Below are positions 8,551-16,949 of a stretch of 64,000 bases of DNA, one piece after another. Origin of the DNA: Spirochaetota bacterium (GTDB lineage Bacteria > Spirochaetota > Spirochaetia > Treponematales > Treponemataceae). The stretch spans positions 186,001 to 250,000 of the forward strand of contig JAEXRH010000011.1 in NCBI GenBank assembly GCA_023438065.1, in the 5' to 3' direction. Under the pieces are notes generated by a model. The model made no database searches. It worked only from the letters and a program-made list of their open reading frames with translations, and was not told where the DNA came from. Every line of letters begins with the position of its first letter. Position 1 is the stretch's first letter. The translations under genes and the position numbers were made by a program.

Positions 8551-9948
8551 ATGGACGAATCGATCAACGTGGCTGACATCGTCGCGCGGCAGCGCGCGTA
8601 TTTCAACTCGGGAGCGACGCGATCCGTCGCGTTCAGGAAAGAGCGGCTCGCGCGCCTCCGGGACGCGATAATCGCGCGCGAACGGGACATCCTCGAGGCG
8701 GCGCACGCGGATCTCGGAAAATCCGATTTCGAGGCGTTCACGACCGAGATCGTCCTCGTCCTCGGCGAGATAAAGGCGATGATCCGTCATTGCGCGCGCT
8801 GGTCGAAACCCGAACGCCGGTGGGCCGGCATCTTCAACTTTCCCGCGCGCGCGTACGCGATCCACGACCCGCACGGCGTCTGCCTCATCATGTCGCCCTG
8901 GAACTATCCTTTCCAGCTCTCGCTCATGCCGGTCGTCGGCGCGATCGCGGCGGGGAACACGGTAGTCCTCAAGCCTTCCGCGTACTCGAAGGCGACCTCG
9001 GCGCTCGTCGCTCGCATGATGCGCGAGACCTTCCCGGAGGAATACGTCGCCTGCGTCGAGGGAGGCCGCGACGTCAACCAGGATCTCCTCAACCAGAAAT
9101 TCGACTTCATCTTTTTCACCGGAAGCGTCGAGGTCGGGAAGCACGTCATGGAAAAGGCCGCGAGGCACCTGACGCCCGTTACCCTCGAACTCGGCGGGAA
9201 GAGTCCGTGCATCGTCGACAAGTCGGCGAATCTCGATCTCTCCGCGCGGCGCGCCGTTTGGGGCAAGTGCATCAACGCGGGACAAACCTGCGTCGCGCCC
9301 GATTACTTCCTCGTCCACGAAAGCGTCAAGGAGAAATTCATCGCGCTATGCCGCGCGTACGTCGCGCAATTCTACGGCGAGACCCCGCACCTCAACCCGG
9401 AGTTTCCGAACATCATCAACCGCCACCATTTCGACCGGCTCTCCGCGCTCGTCGCGGGGGCCGAGAAGGCAAATCCCCGCGCGAGGCTCGTCGCGGGCGG
9501 AAGGACCGATCCCGAGACGCTCAAGATCGAGCCCGCCTTCATCGACGGCGTCGGCTGGGACGACCCGGTCATGGGGGAGGAACTTTTCGGGCCCATCGTC
9601 CCGATCATCTCGTGGAAGGACGAGGCCGAGATCGTCGCGAGGATCCTCGAGCGACCGCGTCCGCTCGCGCTCTACCTTTTCACGGCCGACCGCGCGCAAG
9701 CGAGGCGTATTACCGGGAATATCCCCTTCGGCGGCGGATGCGTCAACGACACCGTCATGCACGTCGCGACGCACACGGTGCCCTTCGGCGGAACCGGCGC
9801 GAGCGGGATGGGCGGCTATCACGGAAAGGCGAGCTTCGACACCTTCACCCGCGTGAAGTCGGTGATAGACAAGGCGCTCTTCGCGGACGTGCCGCTCAGG
9901 TACGCGCCGTTCGCGGGGAAGTATAAAACCTGGCGAAAATTCCTTTGA
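8551..9948 (+). CDS. Aldehyde dehydrogenase, class 3-like
   Basis: 465 residues from ATG 8551 with a GAGGAGA ribosome site 7 nt upstream. NAD(P)-dependent oxidation of (fatty or aromatic) aldehydes to acids. Seen: the cofactor-binding motifs MSPWNYPF and KPSAYS, FFTGSVEVG, the general-base Glu213 in LELGGKSP, nucleophile Cys247 in INAGQTCVAPDY, and EELFGPIVPI. The short length and APDY text match the ALDH3 subfamily. There is no C-terminal membrane anchor. It is co-directional with the aminopeptidase gene and closed by a strong terminator right after the stop. Confidence 0.93.
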   Translation: MDESINVADIVARQRAYFNSGATRSVAFRKERLARLRDAIIARERDILEAAHADLGKSDFEAFTTEIVLVLGEIKAMIRHCARWSKPERRWAGIFNFPARAYAIHDPHGVCLIMSPWNYPFQLSLMPVVGAIAAGNTVVLKPSAYSKATSALVARMMRETFPEEYVACVEGGRDVNQDLLNQKFDFIFFTGSVEVGKHVMEKAARHLTPVTLELGGKSPCIVDKSANLDLSARRAVWGKCINAGQTCVAPDYFLVHESVKEKFIALCRAYVAQFYGETPHLNPEFPNIINRHHFDRLSALVAGAEKANPRARLVAGGRTDPETLKIEPAFIDGVGWDDPVMGEELFGPIVPIISWKDEAEIVARILERPRPLALYLFTADRAQARRITGNIPFGGGCVNDTVMHVATHTVPFGGTGASGMGGYHGKASFDTFTRVKSVIDKALFADVPLRYAPFAGKYKTWRKFL

Positions 9949-9954
9949 AAAACG

Positions 9955-9988
9955 AACGCCCGGGGAACGACTCCCCGGGCGTTTTTTA
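9955..9988 (+). terminator. Rho-independent terminator after aldehyde dehydrogenase
   Basis: Perfect 12-bp stem AACGCCCGGGGA (9955-9966) with its complement at 9972-9983, a 5-nt loop ACGAC and a run of six T. Confidence 0.92.
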
Positions 9989-10076
9989 TCCCATCAAGCG
10001 CGAACGTGTCCGCTCGCGCGCCGGCCCCATCGCCCCTTCCCGCGCGTTTATCGCGCGCGCTCCCGGGGAGGATGCC

Positions 10077-10550
10077 TCAAAAGCACTTCCAGCCTTTCCC
10101 GTCGATACCCTCGACCCATTTGCCCGCCCAGAGCTTCGCGCCCGCGAGGTCATGGTCCTTCCAGTTCCCGCACATGACCGGGTCGACGCCGGGAACCGCC
10201 TCGGCGTCGGGCCAGGAGGAGACCTTCGCGAGAACGGCGCGTATCTTTTGCGCGATCGTTTCCTCGGAGGGTTCGCCGAACACGACGAGGTAAAAACCCG
10301 TGCGGCAGCCCATCGGCGAGAGGTCGATCACGTCCGCGAGCTCGTCGCGGATATACTCGGCCATGAGATGCTCGAGGGTATGGATCGCGCCGGTCGGCAT
10401 GTATTCCATGTTCGGCTGGGTAAAGCGCACGTCGAACTTCGAGACGACGTCGCCCCTCGGGCCGACCTTCTTTCCCGCGAGTCTGACGTACGGCGCGCGA
10501 ACCTTCGTATGGTCGAGGCTAAAACTCTCGACGTTTCTCGATTCCTTCAT
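10077..10550 (-). CDS. luxS: S-ribosylhomocysteine lyase (AI-2 synthase)
   Basis: 157 residues from ATG 10550 with GGAGGAAAGA just upstream; the in-frame ATG 12 nt earlier would contain that site. LuxS cleaves S-ribosylhomocysteine to homocysteine and DPD, the precursor of autoinducer-2. Metal ligands His57 and His61 (AIHTLEHLMAE) and Cys127 (VMCGNWKDHDL) and catalytic Cys82 (PMGCRTGFY) are all present. It lies 11 nt downstream of the nucleosidase that makes its substrate, in the same operon as a hybrid sensor kinase. Length and motifs are those of a complete enzyme. Confidence 0.97.
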   Translation of the reverse strand: MKESRNVESFSLDHTKVRAPYVRLAGKKVGPRGDVVSKFDVRFTQPNMEYMPTGAIHTLEHLMAEYIRDELADVIDLSPMGCRTGFYLVVFGEPSEETIAQKIRAVLAKVSSWPDAEAVPGVDPVMCGNWKDHDLAGAKLWAGKWVEGIDGKGWKCF

Positions 10551-10561
10551 TCTTTCCTCCA

Positions 10562-11317
10562 TTAGCCGCGGGCGAGCGACCGCGTCATCTCCATCACGAC
10601 ATGCGCGCTGATCTCGGACGCGATCCGCGAAAACTCGTCATAGCTCATGTTCGCGCCCTTCCCCGCGAGGTCCGAAACGCTCCTGAGGACCGCGAAGGGT
10701 ATCCCGTTCGCCTTGCATACCTGGGCGACGGCGGCGCCTTCCATCTCCACGCACGCGGGCGAGAAGGTCGCCACGATTCGCGCGCGAAGACCCTCGTCAT
10801 GAACGAACACGTCGCCCGAGGCGACGCGCCCCTCGATCATGCGATGCGCCGCTCCCATTCCCTCGGGCGCGTTCGCGCCCGGATCGCGCGAGCGTACCCG
10901 CGCGTAGGCCTCGAGCGCGAGCTCCCGCAGTCGGGGATCGGCCTCGAAGAACGGGCTCTCCGTTCCCGGGATGCGACCCGGCTCGTAGCCGAAGGCCGTC
11001 ACGTCGAAATCGTGCTGGACCGCGTCCGTGCACGCGACCATATCGAGCACCGCCAGCGCGGGGTCTATGCCGCCCGCCGAGCCGGTGTTGATCACGCACC
11101 CGACGCCGAACTCCGATATGAGAATCTGCGCGCACAGCGCGGCGTTGACCTTTCCGACGCCGCAACACACGGCGACGACGGGACAGCCCTCGAGCGTTCC
11201 CTCGTGAAACTCGAGCGCGCCGCGCCGCGCGACGCGAACCGGCTTTCCCGATTCCGCGAGCGCGGCGAAAAGGAGCTTTACTTCCTGATCGACCGCGCCG
11301 ATGATTCCCGCTTTCAT
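10562..11317 (-). CDS. pfs: 5'-methylthioadenosine/S-adenosylhomocysteine nucleosidase
   Basis: 251 residues beginning MKAGIIGAVDQEVKLL; ATG 11317 overlaps the kinase stop as ATGA and has AAGGAGAAGG upstream. It hydrolyses SAH to adenine and S-ribosylhomocysteine and also MTA. Seen: GVGKVNAALCAQILI, INTGSAGGIDP, PACVEMEGAAVAQVC (the substrate-binding Met-Glu pair) and LRSVSDLAGKGANMSY with the catalytic Asp. It feeds LuxS directly. The upstream open frame to 11674 is shadow of the kinase gene. Somewhat longer than the ~230-residue norm because of an insertion near residue 130. Confidence 0.96.
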   Translation of the reverse strand: MKAGIIGAVDQEVKLLFAALAESGKPVRVARRGALEFHEGTLEGCPVVAVCCGVGKVNAALCAQILISEFGVGCVINTGSAGGIDPALAVLDMVACTDAVQHDFDVTAFGYEPGRIPGTESPFFEADPRLRELALEAYARVRSRDPGANAPEGMGAAHRMIEGRVASGDVFVHDEGLRARIVATFSPACVEMEGAAVAQVCKANGIPFAVLRSVSDLAGKGANMSYDEFSRIASEISAHVVMEMTRSLARG

Positions 11318-14300
11318 CCCTTCTCCTTTTCGGCTTCCTGCCCCTTCGACCCGCGCACGGCGTCGATGATTCCTGCGAGCGCGCCGTGAACCTCGGGGTA
11401 GAGCCGGTCGACATCCTCGGAATTTCCCGCGAGTATCGCCTGCTCGAGCTCTCGCGCCGCCGAGGAAAGCCCGATGGCGCCGATATTCGCGACGCTCGAG
11501 ATGAGCGCGTGCGCCGCGGTGCGGAACTGCGAAGTATTGCCGCTCCGTCTCCCGCTTTCGAGTTGTTCGAGCATCTTCGGCCCCGTGCGAACGAAAATCC
11601 GCAAGACCGCCTCGAGCGTCTTTTCCGAGCCAGTATACCGAAGCGCGGCCTCTCGATCGAGCCCCGGGATCCACGTTTCATCCGTCCCTTGCCGCTCGTC
11701 CGCGGGAGTTTCGGACAGGACGGGCTGGAGCTCGCACCGTTCGCCCTCGCGGGGCATGAAGAGCCACCGCTTGACGCACGCGGCGAAAGCGTTGAACTCG
11801 ATCGGCTTCGAGAGCACGTCGTCAAGGCGGGAACGCCGATAGAGCTCGAGATACGATGCCCCGGTGTTCGCCGTCAACGCGATTATCGGCACGTCGCCGT
11901 ACCCGGGCAGGCCGCGAAGGCGTTGCGTCGTCTCGAGGCCGTCAAGGCCCGGCATCATGTGATCCATGAGCACGAGGTCGTATCTCCGTCCCTTCGCTTT
12001 CCCGAGCGCTTCCTCGCCGCTTTCCGCCTCGTCCGAGGGCACGCCGAGCGTCTGGAGGAAACCCTCTGCTACCTTCCGGTTCACCGCGCTGTCGTCGACG
12101 ATCAGTACCGAGCGGGTTCCCGCGTCCGGATGGATCTCGTCGGAACCGGCGCCCTCCGCCGAGGAAGGCGAGGATCCGATGTCGAGTTCCTCGCCGCGCA
12201 CGAAACGGGCGAACGAGGTGATGACAAGCGGCTTGAAAAGGAAGCCGACCCCGGGGATCTTGTCCTTTCCGAGAAAGCCGAGCGTCGAAAGAAGCGCGAG
12301 ATAGCGCACCCCCGGGCGGCCGCGGGCGACGGAGGCTACCGCCTCGTACGCCTCCTGATAGTCGAAAATCACGTGCGTCCAGGGGAAGGCGTCCGCGGCG
12401 AGGCAGGACCGGAATTCCTCCAGGGTATGGCAGGAGCGGATCTCGTATCGCCCTCGCTCGGCCATCCGGGCGATCGACGCGAGCGCGTACCGGTCCCGGT
12501 CGTACGCGAGGATGGAGAACCGCCCCCGGGGGAGTCGCGCGACGGGGCTCGCCTGAACGGGCGCGGAGAGCGGGATCTCCGCGACGAAGGTCGACCCGAC
12601 GCCCTCCTCGCTCTCCACGGAAATCGATCCGTCCATCAGCGAGACGAGACCCTTGCAGATGGAAAGGCCGAGCCCCGAACCCTCGACGAACGCGGATTGC
12701 CGGTCCTCGACGCGATTGAAACGACCGAAGATATCGCCGAGCCGGTCCTTCGGGATGCCGATGCCCGTGTCCCGCACGCTGAACCGGATGGTCGCGGGCC
12801 TTCCCCTGCCACGCGGAACGGGCGTCACCGAAAGATTGATCTCCCCCCGCGGGGTAAACTTCACCGCGTTCGAAAGGAGGTTCACGAGCACCTGCTTCAC
12901 CCGGAGCTCGTCCCCCACGACCCGCGCGGGCGTCGCCGGATCGAGGTCGACCGTGAAGGACAGGTCCTTCTCGAACAGCCTCACCGATATCAGGTTCACG
13001 ACGTCGTGAACGAGGGCCGCGACCCCGAACGGCGTCGGCTGGAGCTCCATCTTCCCCGCCTCGATCCGGGAGAAGTCAAGTATGTCGTTGATGATCGACA
13101 GGAGCATCGTCGCGGAGGAGCGTATATGCGAGATGTAGTTTCGCTGGATCGGCGTCGGGTCGGTCCGGGAGAGGAGCTCGTTCATGCCGATCACGCCGTT
13201 CATGGGCGTGCGAAGCTCGTGGGTCATGTTCGCGAGGAACGCCGACTTGGCGCGGGTCGCCTCCTCGGCGCGCTCGCGCGCGACGACGAGCTCGGTGGTA
13301 TTCGTCGCTATGGTGATCGACCCGAAATTCTCCCCCTGATAGAGAAGGGGGTCGACGCGATAGTTGAAGCTCTGCGGGCCCTCGGGTAACGAGAGGGAAA
13401 ACGCGCCTCGCCGGGGGATCTCGGCCGACTCGTTGAAAACGTCCACGAGCTGCTTCCGGAGGGTCTCGTCGTTCCGGAGGAGGTACTCCCAGGGATGCCC
13501 GACGACGGAATGCCAGCGGGTAAACCCGAGGGACTCGACGAGCGTGCGCGAGGCGTACTCGAGCGTCCCGTTCGGGTTGACGATCGCGATGTCGTCCGAC
13601 GAGGAGTCCATGAGCGCCTCGAGGATGGCCTTCGGCCTGATCTCGCCGGTGATGTCGAACTGGGTCAGGATATAGCCGAACGCGCCCGCATTCGACTTGA
13701 TCGTCCGTACGTCGACGTAGTACCAGCGAAGCTCTCCGTCTACGCGGTACTTCATGACCTCATGGATCGGCTCGTCCAAAAGGACGATGCGGTTGAGCAT
13801 GTCCTCGACGAGAGCGACGTCGACCCGGGGAATGTCCCGAATGTTCATGCCGACGAGATCGCGCCAGGAATTGCGCCCGATCGCGCGGGCGATCGAGTCG
13901 CTCGCGAGGATGAGCTTGAGACCGCGGTCGAAGACCATGACCTGGCCCGGGATCGAGCTCATCAGGGTATCGAGGATGCGCTTATGCGAGTAAAGCTCGG
14001 TGATGTCGGAAAGGAAAAAGACCTTCCCGGTTAACCTTCCGTCTCGATCGACGTTCGCGGCGCGGACATGAAACCATTCGTACTGGTCGTTGCCGAGGCG
14101 GTCGAGCGGGAAGACTTCGTCGACCTCCATGCCGCGATTGAGCCGTTCGAACCACTTCCTGATGAGCAGGGAAAGCACGGGGTTTTTGACGATCTCGAAA
14201 ACGCTTTTCCCCTCGCACTCGCGCGGCGAGGATACGGACAGGTATCGCGCGGCGGCCGGGCTCATCTTGAGCACGACGTCGTCGGAGTCGAGAAACAAAA

Positions 14301-14379
14301 CGAGGTTGGGCGAAAGCTCAAGAAGAACCTCGGCGTAGGAAGGATTTCCATTATTGGCGGGAGAACCCTCGTTTTCCAT
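11314..14379 (-). CDS. Hybrid sensor histidine kinase (PAS-PAS-PAS-HisKA-HATPase-REC-REC-HPt)
   Basis: 1021 residues, no membrane segment, so a cytosolic sensor. Three PAS-like domains lie at about 20-130, 135-250 and 255-365. The HisKA phosphoacceptor is His387 (NMTHELRTPMNGVIGM). The ATPase shows NLLSNAVKFTPRGEI, VRDTGIGIPKDRL and GSGLGLSICKGLV. A degenerate receiver-like domain (HVIFDYQEAY, FLFKPL) is followed by a canonical receiver (VLIVDDSAVNRK, VLMDHMMPGLDG, SKPI). It ends in an HPt domain (AAHALISSVANIGA, His kept but the usual KG replaced). It is first gene of an operon with pfs and luxS. The start at 14379 sits 6 nt after a strong -10 box. The signal is unknown. Confidence 0.93.
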   Translation of the reverse strand: MENEGSPANNGNPSYAEVLLELSPNLVLFLDSDDVVLKMSPAAARYLSVSSPRECEGKSVFEIVKNPVLSLLIRKWFERLNRGMEVDEVFPLDRLGNDQYEWFHVRAANVDRDGRLTGKVFFLSDITELYSHKRILDTLMSSIPGQVMVFDRGLKLILASDSIARAIGRNSWRDLVGMNIRDIPRVDVALVEDMLNRIVLLDEPIHEVMKYRVDGELRWYYVDVRTIKSNAGAFGYILTQFDITGEIRPKAILEALMDSSSDDIAIVNPNGTLEYASRTLVESLGFTRWHSVVGHPWEYLLRNDETLRKQLVDVFNESAEIPRRGAFSLSLPEGPQSFNYRVDPLLYQGENFGSITIATNTTELVVARERAEEATRAKSAFLANMTHELRTPMNGVIGMNELLSRTDPTPIQRNYISHIRSSATMLLSIINDILDFSRIEAGKMELQPTPFGVAALVHDVVNLISVRLFEKDLSFTVDLDPATPARVVGDELRVKQVLVNLLSNAVKFTPRGEINLSVTPVPRGRGRPATIRFSVRDTGIGIPKDRLGDIFGRFNRVEDRQSAFVEGSGLGLSICKGLVSLMDGSISVESEEGVGSTFVAEIPLSAPVQASPVARLPRGRFSILAYDRDRYALASIARMAERGRYEIRSCHTLEEFRSCLAADAFPWTHVIFDYQEAYEAVASVARGRPGVRYLALLSTLGFLGKDKIPGVGFLFKPLVITSFARFVRGEELDIGSSPSSAEGAGSDEIHPDAGTRSVLIVDDSAVNRKVAEGFLQTLGVPSDEAESGEEALGKAKGRRYDLVLMDHMMPGLDGLETTQRLRGLPGYGDVPIIALTANTGASYLELYRRSRLDDVLSKPIEFNAFAACVKRWLFMPREGERCELQPVLSETPADERQGTDETWIPGLDREAALRYTGSEKTLEAVLRIFVRTGPKMLEQLESGRRSGNTSQFRTAAHALISSVANIGAIGLSSAARELEQAILAGNSEDVDRLYPEVHGALAGIIDAVRGSKGQEAEKEKG

Positions 14380-14385
14380 GGGAGC

Positions 14386-14414
14386 AGTATACACTTTTAT
14401 ATCCGCATTATCAA
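14386..14414 (-). promoter_or_regulatory. Sigma70-type promoter of the kinase-pfs-luxS operon
   Basis: Minus strand TTGATA (14414-14409), 17-bp spacer, TATACT (14391-14386). The ATG at 14379 follows the -10 box by 6 nt without a Shine-Dalgarno site, predicting a leaderless transcript. Confidence 0.72.
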
Positions 14415-14420
14415 TTTTTA

Positions 14421-14449
14421 TACACACACTGCCGATAATCTGGTATCCT
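14421..14449 (+). promoter_or_regulatory. Weak sigma70-type promoter of the EAL gene
   Basis: TACACA (14421-14426), 17-bp spacer, TATCCT (14444-14449). The ATG at 14459 is 9 nt downstream. It shares the 79-bp divergent region with the kinase promoter; the EAL -35 box lies 7 bp upstream of the kinase -35. Confidence 0.4.
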
Positions 14450-14458
14450 TTAACGGCT

Positions 14459-15754
14459 ATGAAGTCTTCAAACTGCGATTTCATCCTGCAAGATATCCTC
14501 GAGAAAGAAAGGATTTCCACCTACTTTCAACCCATCGTCAGCCTCAAAACTGGCGAGATATTCGCGTACGAGGCGCTCGTCCGCGGGCTCCGGCACGACT
14601 CCGACGCGCTCATCGCCCCCCGCGAGCTATTCGCCCAGGCGGACCGGGAAACGGTCTCGCTCGAATTCGACCGCCTGTGCAGGAAAAAGGCCCTGGAGAA
14701 TTTCGGCAACTACAAAAAAGGCGACGCCGGGACCGGCGCGCATCGTCCGATGATGTTCATGAACATCAACACCTCCGTCATCGGCGCGGGCGACGACGAA
14801 ACCCCGCACATCAGCACGATCACCCGCCAAATGGGCTTCGACCCGAAGACCATCGGGCTCGAGCTCATCGAGTCGCCCTCGAATTCCCCCGAGGAGCTCA
14901 TCGGTTTCGTGAACCAGTACCGCGACTCGGGCTTTCTCATCGTCATAGACGACTTCGGCTGCGAGCACTCCAACCTCGACCGGCTCATCCAGATCCATCC
15001 GGACATCATCAAGATCGACCGCAGCATCATTTCCGAGATCGAGCGCGACCCGTACCGGCAGTCCATCCTCAAATCGATCCACTCGCTCGCCGAGATGACC
15101 GGCTCCCTTTGCCTCGCCGAGGGCGTCGAGACCTACGAGGAGATCCTCACCTGCCATCTTCTCGGCGTGGATCTCTTCCAGGGCTTCGCGATAGCGTGCC
15201 CGCACCCCGACGTCGACAAGGTCAGCGCGGACGCGCTCGCCTCGGTCGCCTCGATCCGCGCGGAACTCAAGCGCTCGACCCTCGAGGCGATCAGGAGCAA
15301 GAGACGCCTTACCGGAGACATCAACCTCCTCGCCGACTGGCTCATCAGGCAGATTTCCTCGCATGACCTCGATGCGATGACCCCGGTATTCCAGGAATTC
15401 ATCGCGATGAACGGGGAAATCGAGTGCATCTACCTGATCGACGCCTCCGGAACCCAGGTGTCCGAGACCATCATCTCCCAAACCCTCGTGCGCCAGTCGC
15501 GACCGGGAATCTTTCGACCCGCGGAACCGGGATCGAACCACGCCTTCAAGCCTTTTTTCACCTGCTTCGAGGCCCTGGGCGTCCAGCGCTATCTGACCGA
15601 CGTCTATCTTTCGCTCGCCTCGGGAAACCTGTGCAGGACATTCTCGGTAACCCTCGATCCCGAAAAATCCCGGGGGCTCATCCTGTGCATCGATTTCCTT
15701 GAGGAGGCGATCAGAACGCCCGCCCCCCGGGGGCCGCTTCGGCAACTGTGTTGA
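14459..15754 (+). CDS. EAL-domain cyclic-di-GMP phosphodiesterase with C-terminal sensory domain
   Basis: 431 residues. Residues 8-265 form an EAL domain that hydrolyses c-di-GMP to pGpG. Seen: FQPIVSLKTGEIFAYEALVRG (split: FQPIVSLKTGEIF, YEAL with Glu38), NINTSV, LELIES, IDDFGCEHSNLDRL, IIKIDRSII, LAEGVET and LFQGFAIACP, so metal and loop-6 residues appear intact and activity is likely. The C-terminal ~150 residues (GEIECIYLIDASGTQVS, then YLTDVYLSLASGNLCRTFSV) resemble a PDC/Cache-like sensor fold, here cytosolic since no membrane segments exist. It starts at ATG 14459, preferred because homology begins there. It is divergent from the hybrid kinase. Confidence 0.92.
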   Translation: MKSSNCDFILQDILEKERISTYFQPIVSLKTGEIFAYEALVRGLRHDSDALIAPRELFAQADRETVSLEFDRLCRKKALENFGNYKKGDAGTGAHRPMMFMNINTSVIGAGDDETPHISTITRQMGFDPKTIGLELIESPSNSPEELIGFVNQYRDSGFLIVIDDFGCEHSNLDRLIQIHPDIIKIDRSIISEIERDPYRQSILKSIHSLAEMTGSLCLAEGVETYEEILTCHLLGVDLFQGFAIACPHPDVDKVSADALASVASIRAELKRSTLEAIRSKRRLTGDINLLADWLIRQISSHDLDAMTPVFQEFIAMNGEIECIYLIDASGTQVSETIISQTLVRQSRPGIFRPAEPGSNHAFKPFFTCFEALGVQRYLTDVYLSLASGNLCRTFSVTLDPEKSRGLILCIDFLEEAIRTPAPRGPLRQLC

Positions 15755-15770
15755 CGCAGCAGGAAACACT

Positions 15771-15801
15771 GTAAAATATCGCACGGAAACGTAAAATACC
15801 G
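15771..15801. repeat. Direct repeat pair upstream of small RNA promoter
   Basis: GTAAAATATCG at 15771-15781 and GTAAAATACCG at 15791-15801, exactly 20 bp apart (two helical turns), 21 bp upstream of the -35 box at 15822. The region is AT-rich compared with its surroundings. It could be an activator or repressor binding site. Confidence 0.45.
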
Positions 15802-15821
15802 TAAGGTTTTCGCACAAACGC

Positions 15822-15850
15822 TTGAATTCGTTGACTGATTCATGTATGTT
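15822..15850 (+). promoter_or_regulatory. Sigma70-type promoter of the small RNA / mini-ORF
   Basis: TTGAAT (15822-15827), 17-bp spacer, TATGTT (15845-15850). An ATG lies 6 nt downstream at 15857. Confidence 0.62.
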
Positions 15851-15856
15851 TCAGCC

Positions 15857-15930
15857 ATGGAAACAGCTCAAAATGTTTCATGCTGAGGACCAGCCGTTCC
15901 CTCCTCCTTTCGGCTGGTCCTTGTTTTTTC
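15857..15930 (+). ncRNA. Candidate ~75-nt small RNA with a 9-codon leaderless mini-ORF
   Basis: Transcription from the 15822 promoter would begin at about 15857 and stop in the T-run at 15921-15930. The transcript contains ATG at 15857, a nine-residue frame METAQNVSC with stop at 15884-15886, and then directly the terminator stem. The hairpin loop TTCCCTCCTCCTTT is CU-rich and complementary to Shine-Dalgarno sequences (GGAGGAGG), as in C-rich-loop regulatory RNAs such as staphylococcal RsaE. It could be a trans-acting RNA, a leader peptide or both. purU downstream appears to have its own promoter. All of this is sequence inference. Confidence 0.5.
15886..15930 (+). terminator. Rho-independent terminator with CU-rich loop
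   Basis: 11-bp stem AGGACCAGCCG (15886-15896) pairing with CGGCTGGTCCT (15911-15921), a 14-nt loop of C and T only, then TTGTTTTTTC. Confidence 0.9.
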
Positions 15931-15937
15931 TATCGTC

Positions 15938-15967
15938 TTGCCCAAATTCAACCCGATAGGCTATTCT
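15938..15967 (+). promoter_or_regulatory. Sigma70-type promoter of purU
   Basis: TTGCCC (15938-15943), 18-bp spacer, TATTCT (15962-15967). The ATG at 15975 is 7 nt further on with no Shine-Dalgarno site: leaderless candidate. Confidence 0.6.
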
Positions 15968-15974
15968 TTTCGAC

Positions 15975-16826
15975 ATGACACATCAGACCTATACCCTCAC
16001 CGTTTCCTGCGCCGACCAACCCGGACTCATCGCGGCCGTCACCGGCTGTATCGCGGAATCGGGGGGAAATATCCTCAACCTCGCCCAGCACACGGCCGTC
16101 GACATCGGCATGTTCTTTTGCCGCGTCTCCTTCGCGGGCAAGGAAACCTTTACCGAGGATCGCTTCAACGAAAGCTTCGCGAAAATCGCGGGGCCCTTCG
16201 CCATGGACTGGAAGTTCTTCAATGACTCAAGGAAAAAGCGCGTCGCGGTCCTCGTCTCGAAAACGAGCCACTGCCTCTACGAAATCCTCCTCAAGCACGC
16301 CGACGGCGAGCTCGACTGCGAGATCCCGGTCATCATCTCGAACCATCCCGACCTCGCGCACATCGCGACCTCGTTCCACCTGCCCTTCTACCAGGTCGAT
16401 CCCGCGAAGGGAAAGGCCGCCTACGAAAAGGATCTCGAGGAGATCCTTGCGCAATACAAGGCCGACCTCGTCGTGCTCGCGCGCTACATGCAGGTCATGT
16501 CGGGTGATTTTTGCCGCCGCTGGGACGGGAAGGTCATCAACATCCACCACGGCTTCCTTCCCGCCTTCAAGGGCGCGAAACCCTATCATCAGGCCTGGCA
16601 AAAAGGCGTCAAGATCATCGGCGCCACGGGCCATTTCGCGACCGAGGATCTCGACCAGGGACCGATCATATTCCAGGACGTCATCCGGGTCACCGATACC
16701 CGCTCGGTCGACGAGTTCGTCCAGATGGGAAAGGACGTGGAGCGCCGGGTTCTCGTCGAGGCGGTTCGCCGCTATCTCTCGCACAGCATCTTCCTCCACG
16801 AGGGAAGGACCTTCGTCATCGAATGA
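15975..16826 (+). CDS. purU: Formyltetrahydrofolate deformylase
   Basis: 283 residues, the family's normal length. PurU hydrolyses 10-formyl-THF to formate and THF, balancing one-carbon pools and supplying formate to PurT. An N-terminal ACT domain (YTLTVSCADQPGLIAAVTG) covers about residues 1-85. The formyltransferase fold follows with VINIHHGFLPAFKGAKPY (catalytic Asn and His) and GATGHFATEDLDQGPII (catalytic Asp). It starts at ATG 15975 just after a promoter -10 box and is closed by a two-way terminator. Confidence 0.96.
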   Translation: MTHQTYTLTVSCADQPGLIAAVTGCIAESGGNILNLAQHTAVDIGMFFCRVSFAGKETFTEDRFNESFAKIAGPFAMDWKFFNDSRKKRVAVLVSKTSHCLYEILLKHADGELDCEIPVIISNHPDLAHIATSFHLPFYQVDPAKGKAAYEKDLEEILAQYKADLVVLARYMQVMSGDFCRRWDGKVINIHHGFLPAFKGAKPYHQAWQKGVKIIGATGHFATEDLDQGPIIFQDVIRVTDTRSVDEFVQMGKDVERRVLVEAVRRYLSHSIFLHEGRTFVIE

Positions 16827-16900
16827 CGGCAAGGCGCGCGAAACGAGGCACGCGCGTTTCGGCGGTTTTTGCGCGACAACGCGACACGTTCACGGAAAAG

Positions 16901-16929
16901 AAAAGCCTCCGCGCGCGGAGGCTTTTTTT
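16901..16929. terminator. Bidirectional terminator between purU and the HD-domain gene
   Basis: Perfect palindrome AAAAGCCTCCGCG with its complement, 16901-16926, A-run on one side and T-run on the other. It can serve both convergent genes (stops at 16826 and 16950). Confidence 0.92.
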
Positions 16930-16949
16930 CTGCCCTGATGGCTTTCCCG

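Noticed and set aside
10020..10076. CG-rich inverted repeat after luxS (CGCGCG...CGCGCG) as a terminator
   Set aside because: No T-run follows on the luxS strand and the repeat is simple CG alternation.
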